Shown here piece by piece: positions 1 to 8,158 of a stretch of 64,000 nt of DNA. The number at the start of each line of letters is the position of its first letter. Position 1 is the stretch's first letter. The notes under the pieces were generated by a model. It was not told where the DNA came from. It saw only the letters and a list, made by a program, of their open reading frames with translations, and did no database searches. The position numbers and the translations under genes are program-made. This DNA comes from Gemmataceae bacterium (lineage in GTDB: Bacteria > Planctomycetota > Planctomycetia > Gemmatales > Gemmataceae). The stretch lies in NCBI GenBank assembly GCA_901538445.1, contig LR594584.1:4611152-4675151 (forward strand), in the 5' to 3' direction.

Positions 1-597
1 GGCGAACCCCTGCTCGCGCGTGCGGCCGTGGATGGTGACGGCCGCGACGCCGGCCTTCTCGAACTCGCGGGCGAAGTGCGGGGCCGAGAGGTGGTCGTCG
101 TCCCACCCGAGCCGCATCTTCACCGTGACCGGCACCGGCACCGCCTCGACCACCTTGCGGACGAGTTCGACCGTGGCCCCGGTGGTGTCGCACATGAGCG
201 ACGACCCGCCGCCGACCGCGACGACCTTGCGGACCGGGCACCCCATGTTGATGTCGATGCCGTCGGCGATTTCACGCTCGACGAGCCACTTCGCGGCCCC
301 GGCCATCTCGTGCGGCTTGCTGCCGAAGATCTGCACGAACAGGGGCCGTTCGGCCTCGTCGTAGGCGAGGAGGTCTTGCGTCTTCTTGAGGCACTCGAGG
401 ATGGCGCGGGCGTTGATGAGGTCCGAGGTGCAGAGCCCGACGCCGCCGATCTCGCGGATCGACAGCCGGAACGGCAGGTTCGTGTACCCGGCGAGCGGCG
501 CGAGGTGGAACCGCGACGCGAGTCGGTGTGTCCCGATGGTCAGCGGCTCGCGGTACGCAACGGGCGGCGGCGGGATCTCGGCGGTCGCGTTCGTCAT
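1..597 (-). CDS. dusB: tRNA-dihydrouridine synthase, 3' end cut by window edge
   Basis: The protein reduces uridine to dihydrouridine in the tRNA D-loop, using FMN and NADPH, in the cytoplasm. Its first 199 codons are in the window; the C-terminus lies beyond base 1. After a short lead comes HLAPLAGYTNLPFR, typical of the FMN-binding barrel start, then FVQIFGSKP, and INMGCPVRKV, which holds the conserved active-site cysteine. VPVTVKMRLGW and VTIHGRTREQGF follow as further Dus signatures. The ATG at 595-597 is the only good start. The gene is transcribed away from the 649-716 hairpin. Family membership is clear; DusB rather than another Dus class is inferred from overall resemblance. Confidence 0.9.
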   Translation of the reverse strand, partial: MTNATAEIPPPPVAYREPLTIGTHRLASRFHLAPLAGYTNLPFRLSIREIGGVGLCTSDLINARAILECLKKTQDLLAYDEAERPLFVQIFGSKPHEMAGAAKWLVEREIADGIDINMGCPVRKVVAVGGGSSLMCDTTGATVELVRKVVEAVPVPVTVKMRLGWDDDHLSAPHFAREFEKAGVAAVTIHGRTREQGFA

Positions 598-939
598 GGG
601 ATTACTTTACAACGGGAGCGTGCCGCCGCGTAGGCGAGGCCGGCGACTCTGGCGAGCCGGGAGCGTGAGCGACCGGAGCGACGCCACTCCGGTCGCTCAC
701 GCTCCCGGCTCGCCAGGCACAGTGCAGCAGGTTGAAGCCGAGGAATGGACCGTGACCGAAGAAGAGTGGGTTCGCGCATCGGACGTAACCCACGACCCGC
801 AGCAGGTCCACGTTCGCGGGTGCTGGGTAGTGGATGGTGTGCTGGGCAAGGAGTAGGTGCGGTTTCCGGTCGCACCCGTCGCGGCGGCGTTCTAAACTTG
901 ATCGCACGCTCGTCCGTCCCCGCCCGACCGGAGCCGCCC
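598..939. other. Non-coding interval between dus and the next gene
   Basis: No convincing gene is seen. The interval holds the promoter side of the dus gene, a perfect 30-bp inverted repeat (649-716), and about 130 bp after it. A plus-strand reading near 748-800 gives VTEEEWVRASD. This resembles the start of a family common in Gemmata that begins MTEEEWL, so it may be a short gene remnant, but this is weak. Confidence 0.4.
649..716. repeat. Perfect 30-bp intergenic inverted repeat (tip family)
   Basis: Arms at 649-678 and 687-716 are exact reverse complements around an 8-base loop. The outer tip reads CTGGCGAGCC, shared with the copies at 13603-13670 and 45373-45434 although the inner sequence differs. 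It could fold as a cruciform in DNA or a strong hairpin in RNA. It has no T-run, so it is not a standard intrinsic terminator. Confidence 0.9.
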
Positions 940-1659
940 GTGGACAAGATCGCCATCCCCGTCGCCATCGTGCTCGCCTTTGTGGGGTACAAGCTGATCG
1001 GTGACCAGTTCAAGAAGATCCAGGACGCGCAAAAGAACGCGCCGCCGGTCGTGGTGCAGCCGGCCGCGCCCGCGATCCCCGGCCCCGGGCTGAAGCCGAT
1101 CCCGACCGTGCAGTTCCAGCCGTTCAACCCGTTCGCCCGGCGGCCCCCGGTGCCCGAGCCCGCGGCCGACGACTTCACCCCCGTCCCGTTCGAGGCGCAC
1201 GACGGGCTGTACGCGGTCAAGTTCCCCGGCCGCAAGCCGACGAGCGTGCAGTTCCCGGTGTTCGAGACCGTCGTCATCCGGCACCACGTCCCGAAGCCGG
1301 AGACGCTGTTCGAGATCGACGACTACGACTGCGGGTGGGACGCGGCCGGGCGGCCGGGCACGGCCCGCGAGTGGCTCAAGAAAGCCCACCAGAACCAGCT
1401 CGACGGGATGAGCGCCCGCGAGGAGGCGACCAAGGAACTGACCGTCGGCGACGTTCCGGGGATCGCGTTCGAGGCGCTGTACTCGAAGGACGACCGGGTG
1501 CGGGCGTGGTACGGCAAGGTGTACCTCGTCGGCTCGCGGCTCGTCACGGTGTCGGTGTACGGCGACCCGAACGTCGTGGCCCAGCGGGCGTACCCGTTCC
1601 TCGGCTCGTTCGAGCTGACCCCGAAGGCCAAGCCCGTCCCAACCCGCACCATCGACTGA
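940..1659 (+). CDS. Hypothetical membrane-anchored protein
   Basis: I do not recognise a family. A GTG at 940 is chosen because it places a hydrophobic segment, IPVAIVLAFVGYKLI, at residues 5-19 as an N-terminal anchor; upstream codons in the same frame are low-complexity and unlike protein. A proline-rich stretch (about residues 35-70) follows, then a soluble region of about 160 residues with many aromatic and charged residues (VVIRHHVPKPETLFEIDDYD) and a C-terminal part resembling a compact beta domain. Likely topology is a single-pass inner-membrane protein with its bulk outside the cytoplasm. It ends 71 bp before the small gene at 1731. Confidence 0.75.
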   Translation: MDKIAIPVAIVLAFVGYKLIGDQFKKIQDAQKNAPPVVVQPAAPAIPGPGLKPIPTVQFQPFNPFARRPPVPEPAADDFTPVPFEAHDGLYAVKFPGRKPTSVQFPVFETVVIRHHVPKPETLFEIDDYDCGWDAAGRPGTAREWLKKAHQNQLDGMSAREEATKELTVGDVPGIAFEALYSKDDRVRAWYGKVYLVGSRLVTVSVYGDPNVVAQRAYPFLGSFELTPKAKPVPTRTID

Positions 1660-1730
1660 CGACGGCGCGGTGCGGGGTGGCGGGCGAACCGCGGCCGCGG
1701 GTAAAATGGCCACCACCCCGGAGACGCGCC

Positions 1731-2015
1731 ATGAACACCGTGATCCTCGACGACGACCTGAAGTCCCGGCTCAACGGCCTCGACCAGCACCTGGAGGTCC
1801 GCGACCCGGCGGGCAAGCTGGTGGGCCACCTCCTGCCGGACTCGCTCTACATGCGGATGCTGTACGACTGGGCCAGGGCCGAGTTCGCCCGCGAAGAGGC
1901 CGAGGAGGCCGCGAAGGGGATCGTCCGCAAGTGGGACGGCACCAACGGCCGAACGACGGCGGAGGCGATCGAGTACGTGAAGCGGGCGGCCGCGCAGTTG
2001 GCGGGCGAACAATGA
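1731..2015 (+). CDS. Small protein, possible antitoxin partner
   Basis: A 94-residue acidic protein with DPAGKLVGHLLPD near residues 24-36 and a charged helical C-terminal half. The DxxGxxxGxxLP pattern is common in small planctomycete proteins encoded just upstream of RelE/ParE-like toxins, so an antitoxin role is plausible but inferred. Its TGA stop (2013-2015) overlaps the ATG of the next short gene (2012-2014), indicating translational coupling. It has no recognisable DNA-binding motif, so the assignment rests mainly on context. Confidence 0.6.
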   Translation: MNTVILDDDLKSRLNGLDQHLEVRDPAGKLVGHLLPDSLYMRMLYDWARAEFAREEAEEAAKGIVRKWDGTNGRTTAEAIEYVKRAAAQLAGEQ

Positions 2016-2158
2016 ACTGGAACGTTGTGTGGCTCGACGCGCCACTGAACGAGATCGCGAGGTTCATGGCCCGCGTGTGGGGCACGCCCGCCAGCGAAGC
2101 CGTGACGTCGGTGACGTCGCGGCGCTCGCGGTACACCCCGGGGCGGGGACCGGCATGA
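2012..2158 (+). pseudogene. Truncated RelE/ParE-like toxin remnant
   Basis: Only 48 codons are open. The start MNWNVVWLDAPLNEIARF resembles the N-terminus of a planctomycete RelE/ParE-like family (MNW-VVW, then a helix with alternating Leu and Ala). The usual beta-strand half with catalytic basic residues is absent, and the frame ends in a basic tail, RRSRYTPGRGPA. It overlaps the preceding small gene by the ATGA junction and the next gene by four bases (ATG at 2155). I read it as a decayed toxin gene downstream of a possibly intact antitoxin. A short unrelated ORF remains possible. Confidence 0.45.
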
Positions 2159-2850
2159 CCGACGAACCGGCCCTGCTGGCGGCGATCCACGCGCACCCGG
2201 ACGAGGACACGCCGCGGCTCGCCTACGCCGACTGGCTCGACGAGAACGGCCGCCCCGAGCGGGCCGAGTTCATCCGGCTCCAGTGCGACCCGGCCCGGTC
2301 GGCCGACGACCCCGACGAGGCCGAGTACCTCGTGAGCGAACTCGAGGACCGGAACCGCACCCAGTGGCTGGCCGGCCTCCCGCGGTTCCCGTGGGTGACG
2401 TGGGAGTTCCGCCGCGGGTTCCCCGAGATCGTGATCGCCCCCGGCGACCTGTTCCTGGAGCGGTACGAGTCGTTCGCCCACCTGCCGGGGCTGCGGAGCG
2501 TGTGCCTCGACCGCATGGGCAACTCGCTGGTCCGCGACCTCGCGAGCCGGCCGTGGAACCCCGGGTGGGTCGAGCTGGAGTTGCAAGAGGACCCGATGGC
2601 CGGCATCGGCTCGTGGGGGTACGAGAGCACGCCGGCGTTCGTGGCGATCGCCCGGTGCGAGCAGGCCCGGCAGCTCCGCCGGCTCCAGTTCTCGCTGTTC
2701 ACGCTCACGACCATCGCCGCCCGCGAGCTCGCCGAGTCGCCGCACCTGGAGCACCTCGAAGAGCTGCACCTCGAGGGCGACCCCGCGTCGTCGTGGTTTG
2801 CGGCGCTGCGGGTGCGGTTCGGCGACCGCCTCGTGGTCGACCGCGACTGA
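2155..2850 (+). CDS. TIGR02996 domain protein
   Basis: A 231-residue protein beginning with the TIGR02996 signature: MTDEPALLAAIHAHPDEDTP, then RLAYADWLDENG and ERAEFIRLQC, in the first 45 residues. The domain is abundant in Gemmata-type planctomycetes; its role is unknown. The remainder holds irregular leucine-rich segments (LEHLEELHLEG near the C-terminus), suggesting a short leucine-rich fold for protein binding. No signal peptide or membrane segment is present. It lies 18 bp upstream of another member of the same family on the same strand, and four more window genes share the N-terminal module. Confidence 0.85.
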   Translation: MTDEPALLAAIHAHPDEDTPRLAYADWLDENGRPERAEFIRLQCDPARSADDPDEAEYLVSELEDRNRTQWLAGLPRFPWVTWEFRRGFPEIVIAPGDLFLERYESFAHLPGLRSVCLDRMGNSLVRDLASRPWNPGWVELELQEDPMAGIGSWGYESTPAFVAIARCEQARQLRRLQFSLFTLTTIAARELAESPHLEHLEELHLEGDPASSWFAALRVRFGDRLVVDRD

Positions 2851-2868
2851 CCCCGCCCGGGGACCGAC

Positions 2869-3672
2869 ATGACCGACGGAGACGCGCTGCTCGCGGCGAT
2901 CATCGCCGCCCCCGACGACGACACGCCCCGGCTCGTGTACGCCGACTGGCTCGACGAGAACGGTCAGCCGGAGCGGGCCGAGTTCATCCGGGTGCAGATC
3001 GAAGTATCCCGCGGGGAGACGACCAAGAAACGCTCTCCGCAACAATCGATCCTACTCACGAGGTTCCGAGAACTTTTCAGCACCCACGGCAGCACATGGA
3101 AGGGGAGTCTGGATGGCTCGTCGGCAGACGTGATCTTTCGTCGGGGGTTCGTTGAAGAGCTGGAAATCAAACCAGAGAGGCTGCTCGATCTCGGTGCCCA
3201 GCAGCTTGAGAAACACCCGATCCGGCTCCTCAGTGTCACCGCTCGGGGCTTCAATCAGCCCGATGCGACCGAGTTTGTTCGTTCACTCGCGGCATGGGAG
3301 GGCTTGGAGCGACTCCGAGAACTGCGGTTACGCGGGTACACGGTCTCCGCACCATCGCTGGAGGCGCTGACAGAGGCTACCGGCCGCTTGAAAATGCTTG
3401 ACCTCTCGGGCTGTCAGGTGGAAGACGACACTGTCGTTGCGCTTGCGGAACTGCCCCTGCTCGCAGACCTGCAAGAGTTGCACCTCTCCTGGGTGGCACT
3501 TCAACTGCCTGGGGCACAGTTACTCGCTTCCGGGACACGCCTTCCGAAGCTCCAACGTTTGCACATCATATGCGACCTGCCGAGGGGCTTGAGAGCCAAG
3601 CACCCCTTGAAAGTTGCTGTCGCCAAACTGAAGTCGCGATTCGGTGACTCCGTTCTGGTGCTTGGGGAGTGA
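2869..3672 (+). CDS. TIGR02996 domain protein with leucine-rich C-terminus
   Basis: A 267-residue protein. Residues 1-45 carry the family start (MTDGDALLAAIIAAPDDDTP, RLVYADWLDENG, ERAEFIRVQ). From about base 3000 the composition changes sharply: the remaining 670 bases are visibly less GC-rich and use A/T-ending codons, while the first 130 bases match the chromosome. The C-terminal part has leucine-rich units such as LRELRLRGYTV, LKMLDLSGCQV and LQELHLSWV. This fits a modular origin, with a conserved N-terminal cassette joined to an acquired or fast-evolving repeat region. Function is unknown. Confidence 0.85.
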   Translation: MTDGDALLAAIIAAPDDDTPRLVYADWLDENGQPERAEFIRVQIEVSRGETTKKRSPQQSILLTRFRELFSTHGSTWKGSLDGSSADVIFRRGFVEELEIKPERLLDLGAQQLEKHPIRLLSVTARGFNQPDATEFVRSLAAWEGLERLRELRLRGYTVSAPSLEALTEATGRLKMLDLSGCQVEDDTVVALAELPLLADLQELHLSWVALQLPGAQLLASGTRLPKLQRLHIICDLPRGLRAKHPLKVAVAKLKSRFGDSVLVLGE

Positions 3673-3741
3673 CGGCCGAAATGATACGCGCCACCACGAT
3701 CGCCAGTCACGGGCCGCCGTCCGTGGCGGCCCGCCAGCGAG

Positions 3742-4377
3742 TCACTTCTTCGCTTCGACCGTGAGCTTGAGCGGGGCGCTGGTGACGGTCACCACGCCGA
3801 ACCCGTCGAAGTCCATCGCGCCCTTCGGGGCCGGGGTCATCCCGGTCTTCAGGGTCGCGACCAAGTCGTACTCGCCCGGCTCGGTCCAGTACGAGTAGAG
3901 GCTCCCGCCCCGCATCCCACTGGTCAGCGCCTTCACCGGGAACGCGTGCGTCTTCCCGGGGGCCAGTTCGATCGCCTCGGGGGCGCGGAACTCGGTCGTG
4001 AACGCGAGCGCCGGGGCCGCGTTCACCGCGCCCTTGCCCTTGAGTTCGAGCGTCAGCACGACCGGGTCGCCCTTGAACCACACCTTCACCGGCTTGTCCG
4101 AGGTGTTCTTGACCTCGACCGTCAGGTCGACCTTCGGCGCGGCCGGCGGGGCACCGCCGAGGTCGCCGTCCTTGCCGATCACCTCCACCTTCTTCTTGAA
4201 CTCGGCCGGGGTGAGGGTCCCGGTGTCGAACGTGTACTTCGTGGTCTTCCCCGTGATGGTCAGTTCGAGCGGGGTGCCCTCGGGGTCGGCCTTCGGCTTG
4301 CCGGGCTTCTTGTCGTCACCGGCACCGGTGCCGGCCAGACCCGCGAGCAGCGCAACGGACAGAACGCGAACGAACAT
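3742..4377 (-). CDS. Secreted hypothetical protein, paralogue of the upstream gene
   Basis: 211 residues with a signal peptide (MFVRVLSVALLAGLAGTGAG), a lysine-rich stretch, and a beta-rich domain carrying VEVKNTSDKPVKVWFKGDPV. The wording resembles immunoglobulin-like or transglutaminase-inhibitor-type beta folds, but I do not recognise a named family. It aligns along its length with the protein encoded at 4421-5050 on the same strand: both share LELTITGKTTK-type and VVLTLELKGKGAVN segments, YWTEPGEYDLVATLK or close, and a C-terminal LTVEAKK/ITVEEKK. The two are a tandem duplication separated by 43 bp and probably co-transcribed. An extracytoplasmic location is expected. Confidence 0.85.
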   Translation of the reverse strand: MFVRVLSVALLAGLAGTGAGDDKKPGKPKADPEGTPLELTITGKTTKYTFDTGTLTPAEFKKKVEVIGKDGDLGGAPPAAPKVDLTVEVKNTSDKPVKVWFKGDPVVLTLELKGKGAVNAAPALAFTTEFRAPEAIELAPGKTHAFPVKALTSGMRGGSLYSYWTEPGEYDLVATLKTGMTPAPKGAMDFDGFGVVTVTSAPLKLTVEAKK

Positions 4378-4420
4378 GGTGATTTCCTGGGATGGTGTTG
4401 GTGGATCGTGGGCGCGTGGC

Positions 4421-5050
4421 TTACTTCTTCTCTTCGACGGTGATCTTCAGCGGGGCGGCGGTGAGGGTGATGATCCCGTACCCGTCGCCGTTGTCCATCG
4501 CGCCCTTCGGGATCGGCATGAGCCCCGACTTGAGGGTCGCGACCAGTTCGTACTCGCCGGGCTCGGTCCAGTACGCGAGGTGGCTCACCCCGCGGAACCC
4601 GCTGGTGAGCGACTTGACCGGGATGGTCAGCGACTTGCCGGCCTCGATGCCCACGCCCTCGGGGAGCCGGAACTCGAGCGTCATCGGCACCTGCGGGGTC
4701 ACGTTCACCGCGCCCTTGCCCTTGAGCTCGAGCGTCAGCACGACCGGGTCGCCCTTGGACCACACCTGCACCGTCTCTTTCGACGTGTTCTTCAGTTCGA
4801 TCGTCAGATCGACGGCCGGGGTCGCCGGCGGCCTCGCGCGGCCCTTCCCGGCGGCCGCCACCGCCTTCTTGAAGTCGTCGGCGGACATCCCGCCCAGGTC
4901 GAGCGGGTACTTCGTGGTTTTCCCCGTAAGGGTGAACTCGAGCGGGAGCCCGGGGGGGTCGGTCTTCGGCTTGTCGGCCTTCTTGTCGTCGGCGGCGGCC
5001 CCGGCCGCCGCGGCCGCAACCAGCACCAGTGTAAGAATCCGTCGCTGCAT
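4421..5050 (-). CDS. Secreted hypothetical protein, tandem paralogue
   Basis: 209 residues. The start at 5048-5050 gives a clean signal peptide (MQRRILTLVLVAAAAAGAAA); the frame extends upstream without coding character. After a charged linker comes the same beta-rich domain as in the neighbour at 3742-4377, with EFTLTGKTTKYPLDLGGM, LTIELKNTSKETVQVWSKGD and TEPGEYELVATLKSG. It is the promoter-proximal gene of the pair. The substrate or partner is unknown; the shared KNTS...VKVW core suggests a protein that binds other exported proteins, but this is speculation. Confidence 0.85.
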   Translation of the reverse strand: MQRRILTLVLVAAAAAGAAADDKKADKPKTDPPGLPLEFTLTGKTTKYPLDLGGMSADDFKKAVAAAGKGRARPPATPAVDLTIELKNTSKETVQVWSKGDPVVLTLELKGKGAVNVTPQVPMTLEFRLPEGVGIEAGKSLTIPVKSLTSGFRGVSHLAYWTEPGEYELVATLKSGLMPIPKGAMDNGDGYGIITLTAAPLKITVEEKK

Positions 5051-5252
5051 CAGAACTCTCCAATGAGATGAGGGCGGAGAGGCACCGTTCCGACGACGCA
5101 CCCGGTCGTGCGGATTGGCGCGGATCGGTCGCGGGGGCGGCGATTCGGTGGATCGCGCGAAGTTTTCGTGCGGCCCCGGCGCTTGGACCGGCCCCGCCGA
5201 AGTCCTATAGTTACCCCGTAGCCTGTCGCTCTTCACCTGCCTGGGCGGTGAC

Positions 5253-6875
5253 ATGGACGAGTTGCACCACGAGTGCGGTGTGGCGGCGCTGTACTACCTT
5301 CCGGGCCACGGCGAGCGGTCGCCCGTCTGGTCCGGCGACCCCGATCAACTGTCGCGGCTCATGCCGCGGATGCTCCTCGACCTCCAGAACCGCGGGCAAC
5401 TCGCCGCGGGGATGGCGACGTACAACCCGGACCGCGAGCAGATCGTCGACACCTACAAGGAGGTCGGCACGGTCATCGAGGCGTTCCGGATCAACCACCC
5501 GCACAAGTACGCCTCGATCATGGAGGAGTACGCCGGCCGCGGGGCCATCGGGCACACCCGGTACGCGACGTGCGGGGCCGCGAAGCGGAGCTACGCCCAG
5601 CCGTTCGAGCGGCGGCACGGGTGCAAGTGGAAGTGGTTCGCGTTCGCGTTCAACGGCCAGCTCACCAACTTTGCCGACCTCCGCGAGCAGCTCCTCACCA
5701 ACCACGACTACCACCTGACCCGCGACAACGACACCGAAGTCATCATGCACTACATCGCGCACGAGCTGCGCGGTGACGACCGGCCCGACCTGGTCGAGAT
5801 GTTCCGGCACCTCGCCACCAAGTTCGACGGCGCGTACAACCTCACGTTCCTCAACGCGATGGGCGACATGGTCGTGCTCCGCGACCCGGTCGGGATCCGC
5901 CCGCTGGTGTACGCGCAGGACGGCCCGGTGTTCGGCGCGGCCAGCGAGAGCGTCGCGCTCCAGAACCTCGGGTTCCGCAACATCAAGTCGCTCGAACCCG
6001 GCCAGATGGTCCTGATCCAGAACGGCGAGCTGTCGGTACACCAGTACGCGCCGGCCCCGCGGAAGGCGCACTGCTTCTTCGAGTGGATCTACTTCGCCAA
6101 CGTGTCCAGCTCGTTCGACGACCGGAGCGTGTACCTGTCGCGGGCGCGGCTCGGCCAGGAGCTCGCCAAGCAGGAAAAGGCGCTGGGCCGGGTGCCGCTC
6201 GACCCCAACGAAACCGTCGTCGTGCCGGTCCCCGACACGGGCAAGGCCGCGGCCGACGCGATGGCGTTCGCGCTCGGCATCCCGTCGGTCGAGGGGCTCA
6301 TCCGCAACCGGTACATCGGCCGCACGTTCATCGAGGGCGCGAACCGGGCCGACAAGGTGCGGCTCAAGTTCACCCCGCTCCGCGAGGTGCTCTCGGGCAA
6401 GAAGGTGCTGCTCGTCGAGGACTCGATCGTCCGCAGCACCACCCTCAAGAGCCTGCTGCACCACCTGCGGGACCAGGGCGGGGCGAAGGAGATCCACGTC
6501 CGGGTCGCGTGCCCGCCGATCATCGCCCCGTGCTTCTACGGCATCGACATGAGCACGGTGAAGGAGCTGTTCGCCCCGAAGTTCATGGCCGGCAAGGTGC
6601 CCACGGTCGCCGAGCAGGACGCGATGGCGAAGGAACTCGGGGCCGACTCGCTGTTCTACCTCCCGGTGGACGCCGTCTCGCGGTGCATCGACCTGCCGGC
6701 CGACCAACTGTGCCGCGCGTGCGTGACCGGCGACTACCCGACGGCCAACGGCGAGCAGTTGTACCAGCTCGCGCTCCGCAACCACGCGACCGGCACCGGC
6801 GACGGCCGCACCTACGACCGCCCGCCCGAGCCGCTCGTGTGTTCCGTCACCGACGCCGGCGCGGCCGTGAGGTGA
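5253..6875 (+). CDS. purF: Amidophosphoribosyltransferase
   Basis: It catalyses the first step of purine synthesis: PRPP plus glutamine gives phosphoribosylamine. The 540-residue protein has an N-terminal Ntn glutaminase domain (about 1-245), with the nucleophile cysteine at position 8 in HHECGVAALY, NRGQLAAGM and GHTRYATCGAA. The phosphoribosyltransferase domain (about 280-480) carries the PRPP loop VLLVEDSIVRSTT near residues 385-397. It is longer than the usual 460-500 residues, through insertions in the glutaminase half and a C-terminal extension. It stands alone rather than in a pur operon. The repeat at 6922-7054 follows it. Confidence 0.93.
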   Translation: MDELHHECGVAALYYLPGHGERSPVWSGDPDQLSRLMPRMLLDLQNRGQLAAGMATYNPDREQIVDTYKEVGTVIEAFRINHPHKYASIMEEYAGRGAIGHTRYATCGAAKRSYAQPFERRHGCKWKWFAFAFNGQLTNFADLREQLLTNHDYHLTRDNDTEVIMHYIAHELRGDDRPDLVEMFRHLATKFDGAYNLTFLNAMGDMVVLRDPVGIRPLVYAQDGPVFGAASESVALQNLGFRNIKSLEPGQMVLIQNGELSVHQYAPAPRKAHCFFEWIYFANVSSSFDDRSVYLSRARLGQELAKQEKALGRVPLDPNETVVVPVPDTGKAAADAMAFALGIPSVEGLIRNRYIGRTFIEGANRADKVRLKFTPLREVLSGKKVLLVEDSIVRSTTLKSLLHHLRDQGGAKEIHVRVACPPIIAPCFYGIDMSTVKELFAPKFMAGKVPTVAEQDAMAKELGADSLFYLPVDAVSRCIDLPADQLCRACVTGDYPTANGEQLYQLALRNHATGTGDGRTYDRPPEPLVCSVTDAGAAVR

Positions 6876-6921
6876 CGGCGTTTTGATCCGGGTCGGCTTG
6901 AAGGATGGGCCGTGGTTGTTG

Positions 6922-7054
6922 CCCTCTCCCCTTGCGGGAGAGGGCGGCCGCGCTTCGCGGCCGGGTGGGGGGGCGAGCCTCCACACCTCGGCAAGTTATA
7001 CCCCTCACCCGCTGCTCGCGGACTCGCGGCACCCTCTCCCGCAAGGGGAGAGGG
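6922..7054. repeat. 23-bp inverted repeat after purF
   Basis: Arms at 6922-6944 and 7032-7054 are exact reverse complements (CCCTCTCCCCTTGCGGGAGA and complement). Each arm is also nearly self-complementary. The 87-base centre contains a second small GC hairpin and lies between purF and the DUF6065 gene, both on the plus strand. Confidence 0.85.
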
Positions 7055-7103
7055 AGAAAGCAGACCCGGCGAACGGCGACCCACGAACGACACCCGTTTC
7101 AGG

Positions 7104-7877
7104 ATGAAACCCATGCCCGAGCCGGCCCCGGTTCCCGAGCAGCCGTTCTACGCCTACGAACTGTACCCGCACATCGACACGCCGCTGGACCCGGCCCCGA
7201 TCAACCGGGACTGGATGGACAGCGCCCACCAGCGGCACCCGTACCGGTGCCTCCCGCTCAACATCGCCAACCAGAACGGGTGGGTGATGCGGTCCCCGGC
7301 CGGCTTCCGCGCGTACTGGTACGGCGGCGCGAACAAGGAGGACGTGGAGCTCCAGTTCGACGGCCCGGTCGATAACCGCATCGTGAGCCACTTCGGCAGC
7401 GGGGTCATCACGTTCACGGTCCCGTTCCTGTTCCGCACCCCGCCCGGCATCAACCTGTGGGTGAAGGGGCCGAGCAACTTCATCAAGGACGGCGTGCAGC
7501 CGCTCGAGGGGATCGTCGAGTCGGACTGGATCGCCTCGACGTTCACGATGAACTGGAAGATGACCCGGGTGTGCGAGTGGGTGACGTTCGAGAAGGGCGA
7601 CCCGTTCTGCATGCTGGTGCCGATCCCGCGGGGGCTGGCCGAGAGCCTCGTGCCGAAGCGCGCCCAACTCTCGACGAACCCCGAGCTGACCGAGCAGTAC
7701 CGCAAGTGGGAAGAGGGGCGGAAGGGGTTCCTGCACGGGCTCCGCACCCTCGACCCCGAGGCCGTGAAGCGCGGCTGGCAGAAGGACTACTTCCAGGGCC
7801 GCACCCCCGACGGCAAGGAGATCGAGGAGCACCAGACGCGGCTCAGCATCCGCGAGTTCGAGCCAGAGAAGAAATAG
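7104..7877 (+). CDS. DUF6065 family protein
   Basis: 257 residues. The family is recognised from the string of motifs WVMRSPAGFRAYWYGG, VSHFGSGVITFTVPFLFRTP, PPGINLWVKGPSNF, ESDWIASTFTMNWKMTR and PFCMLVPIPRG, which run through most of the protein. No signal peptide or membrane segment is present, so it is probably cytoplasmic. The biochemical role of DUF6065 is not established. The ATG at 7104 follows AGG directly; a second ATG at 7113 is an alternative start. It is preceded by the 6922-7054 inverted repeat and is probably transcribed alone. Confidence 0.85.
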   Translation: MKPMPEPAPVPEQPFYAYELYPHIDTPLDPAPINRDWMDSAHQRHPYRCLPLNIANQNGWVMRSPAGFRAYWYGGANKEDVELQFDGPVDNRIVSHFGSGVITFTVPFLFRTPPGINLWVKGPSNFIKDGVQPLEGIVESDWIASTFTMNWKMTRVCEWVTFEKGDPFCMLVPIPRGLAESLVPKRAQLSTNPELTEQYRKWEEGRKGFLHGLRTLDPEAVKRGWQKDYFQGRTPDGKEIEEHQTRLSIREFEPEKK

Positions 7878-7902
7878 CAGAGAAGAGAGTGACCCACGGA
7901 TT

Positions 7903-8127
7903 GTGAAGACGAGAGCCGAGGGCGGGTGGTGGGCACGAAAGATCAACGGGCCGAGATCATCGCGGCCCTTCGCGGCAGACGCGGCCGAGGCCCGCGGGGA
8001 GGACCCGCGGCCGTACTACGACCGCGTCCAGGCCCTCCGCGTCAAGTATCAAATCGGTGACGGGGCCGAGTACTTTGGCGCGGAGGACGTAGCACGCGTG
8101 CGCCGCAATGACGGCGGGCCGCCGTAA
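7903..8127 (+). CDS. Possible small hypothetical protein
   Basis: A 74-codon frame with a GTG start, 25 bp after the DUF6065 gene. The last half, YYDRVQALRVKYQIGDGAEY, looks like ordinary helical protein, while the first third is basic and tryptophan-rich and may be non-coding. No family is recognised. It could be the degraded end of a longer gene. Confidence 0.35.
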   Translation: MKTRAEGGWWARKINGPRSSRPFAADAAEARGEDPRPYYDRVQALRVKYQIGDGAEYFGAEDVARVRRNDGGPP

Positions 8128-8158
8128 CCGGAGTTGAGAGGCGCCCAGTTTTGCCCTC

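Noticed and set aside
11..633. Plus-strand frames over the dus gene
   Set aside because: They are shadows; the minus strand encodes a clear Dus protein.
594..1277. 227-codon minus-strand frame opposite the membrane-anchored protein gene
   Set aside because: It is antisense to a frame with better coding character and runs through the inverted repeat.
6847..7114. Minus-strand small frames after purF with PRRR/GEGAAS words
   Set aside because: They are translations of the inverted repeat, not proteins.
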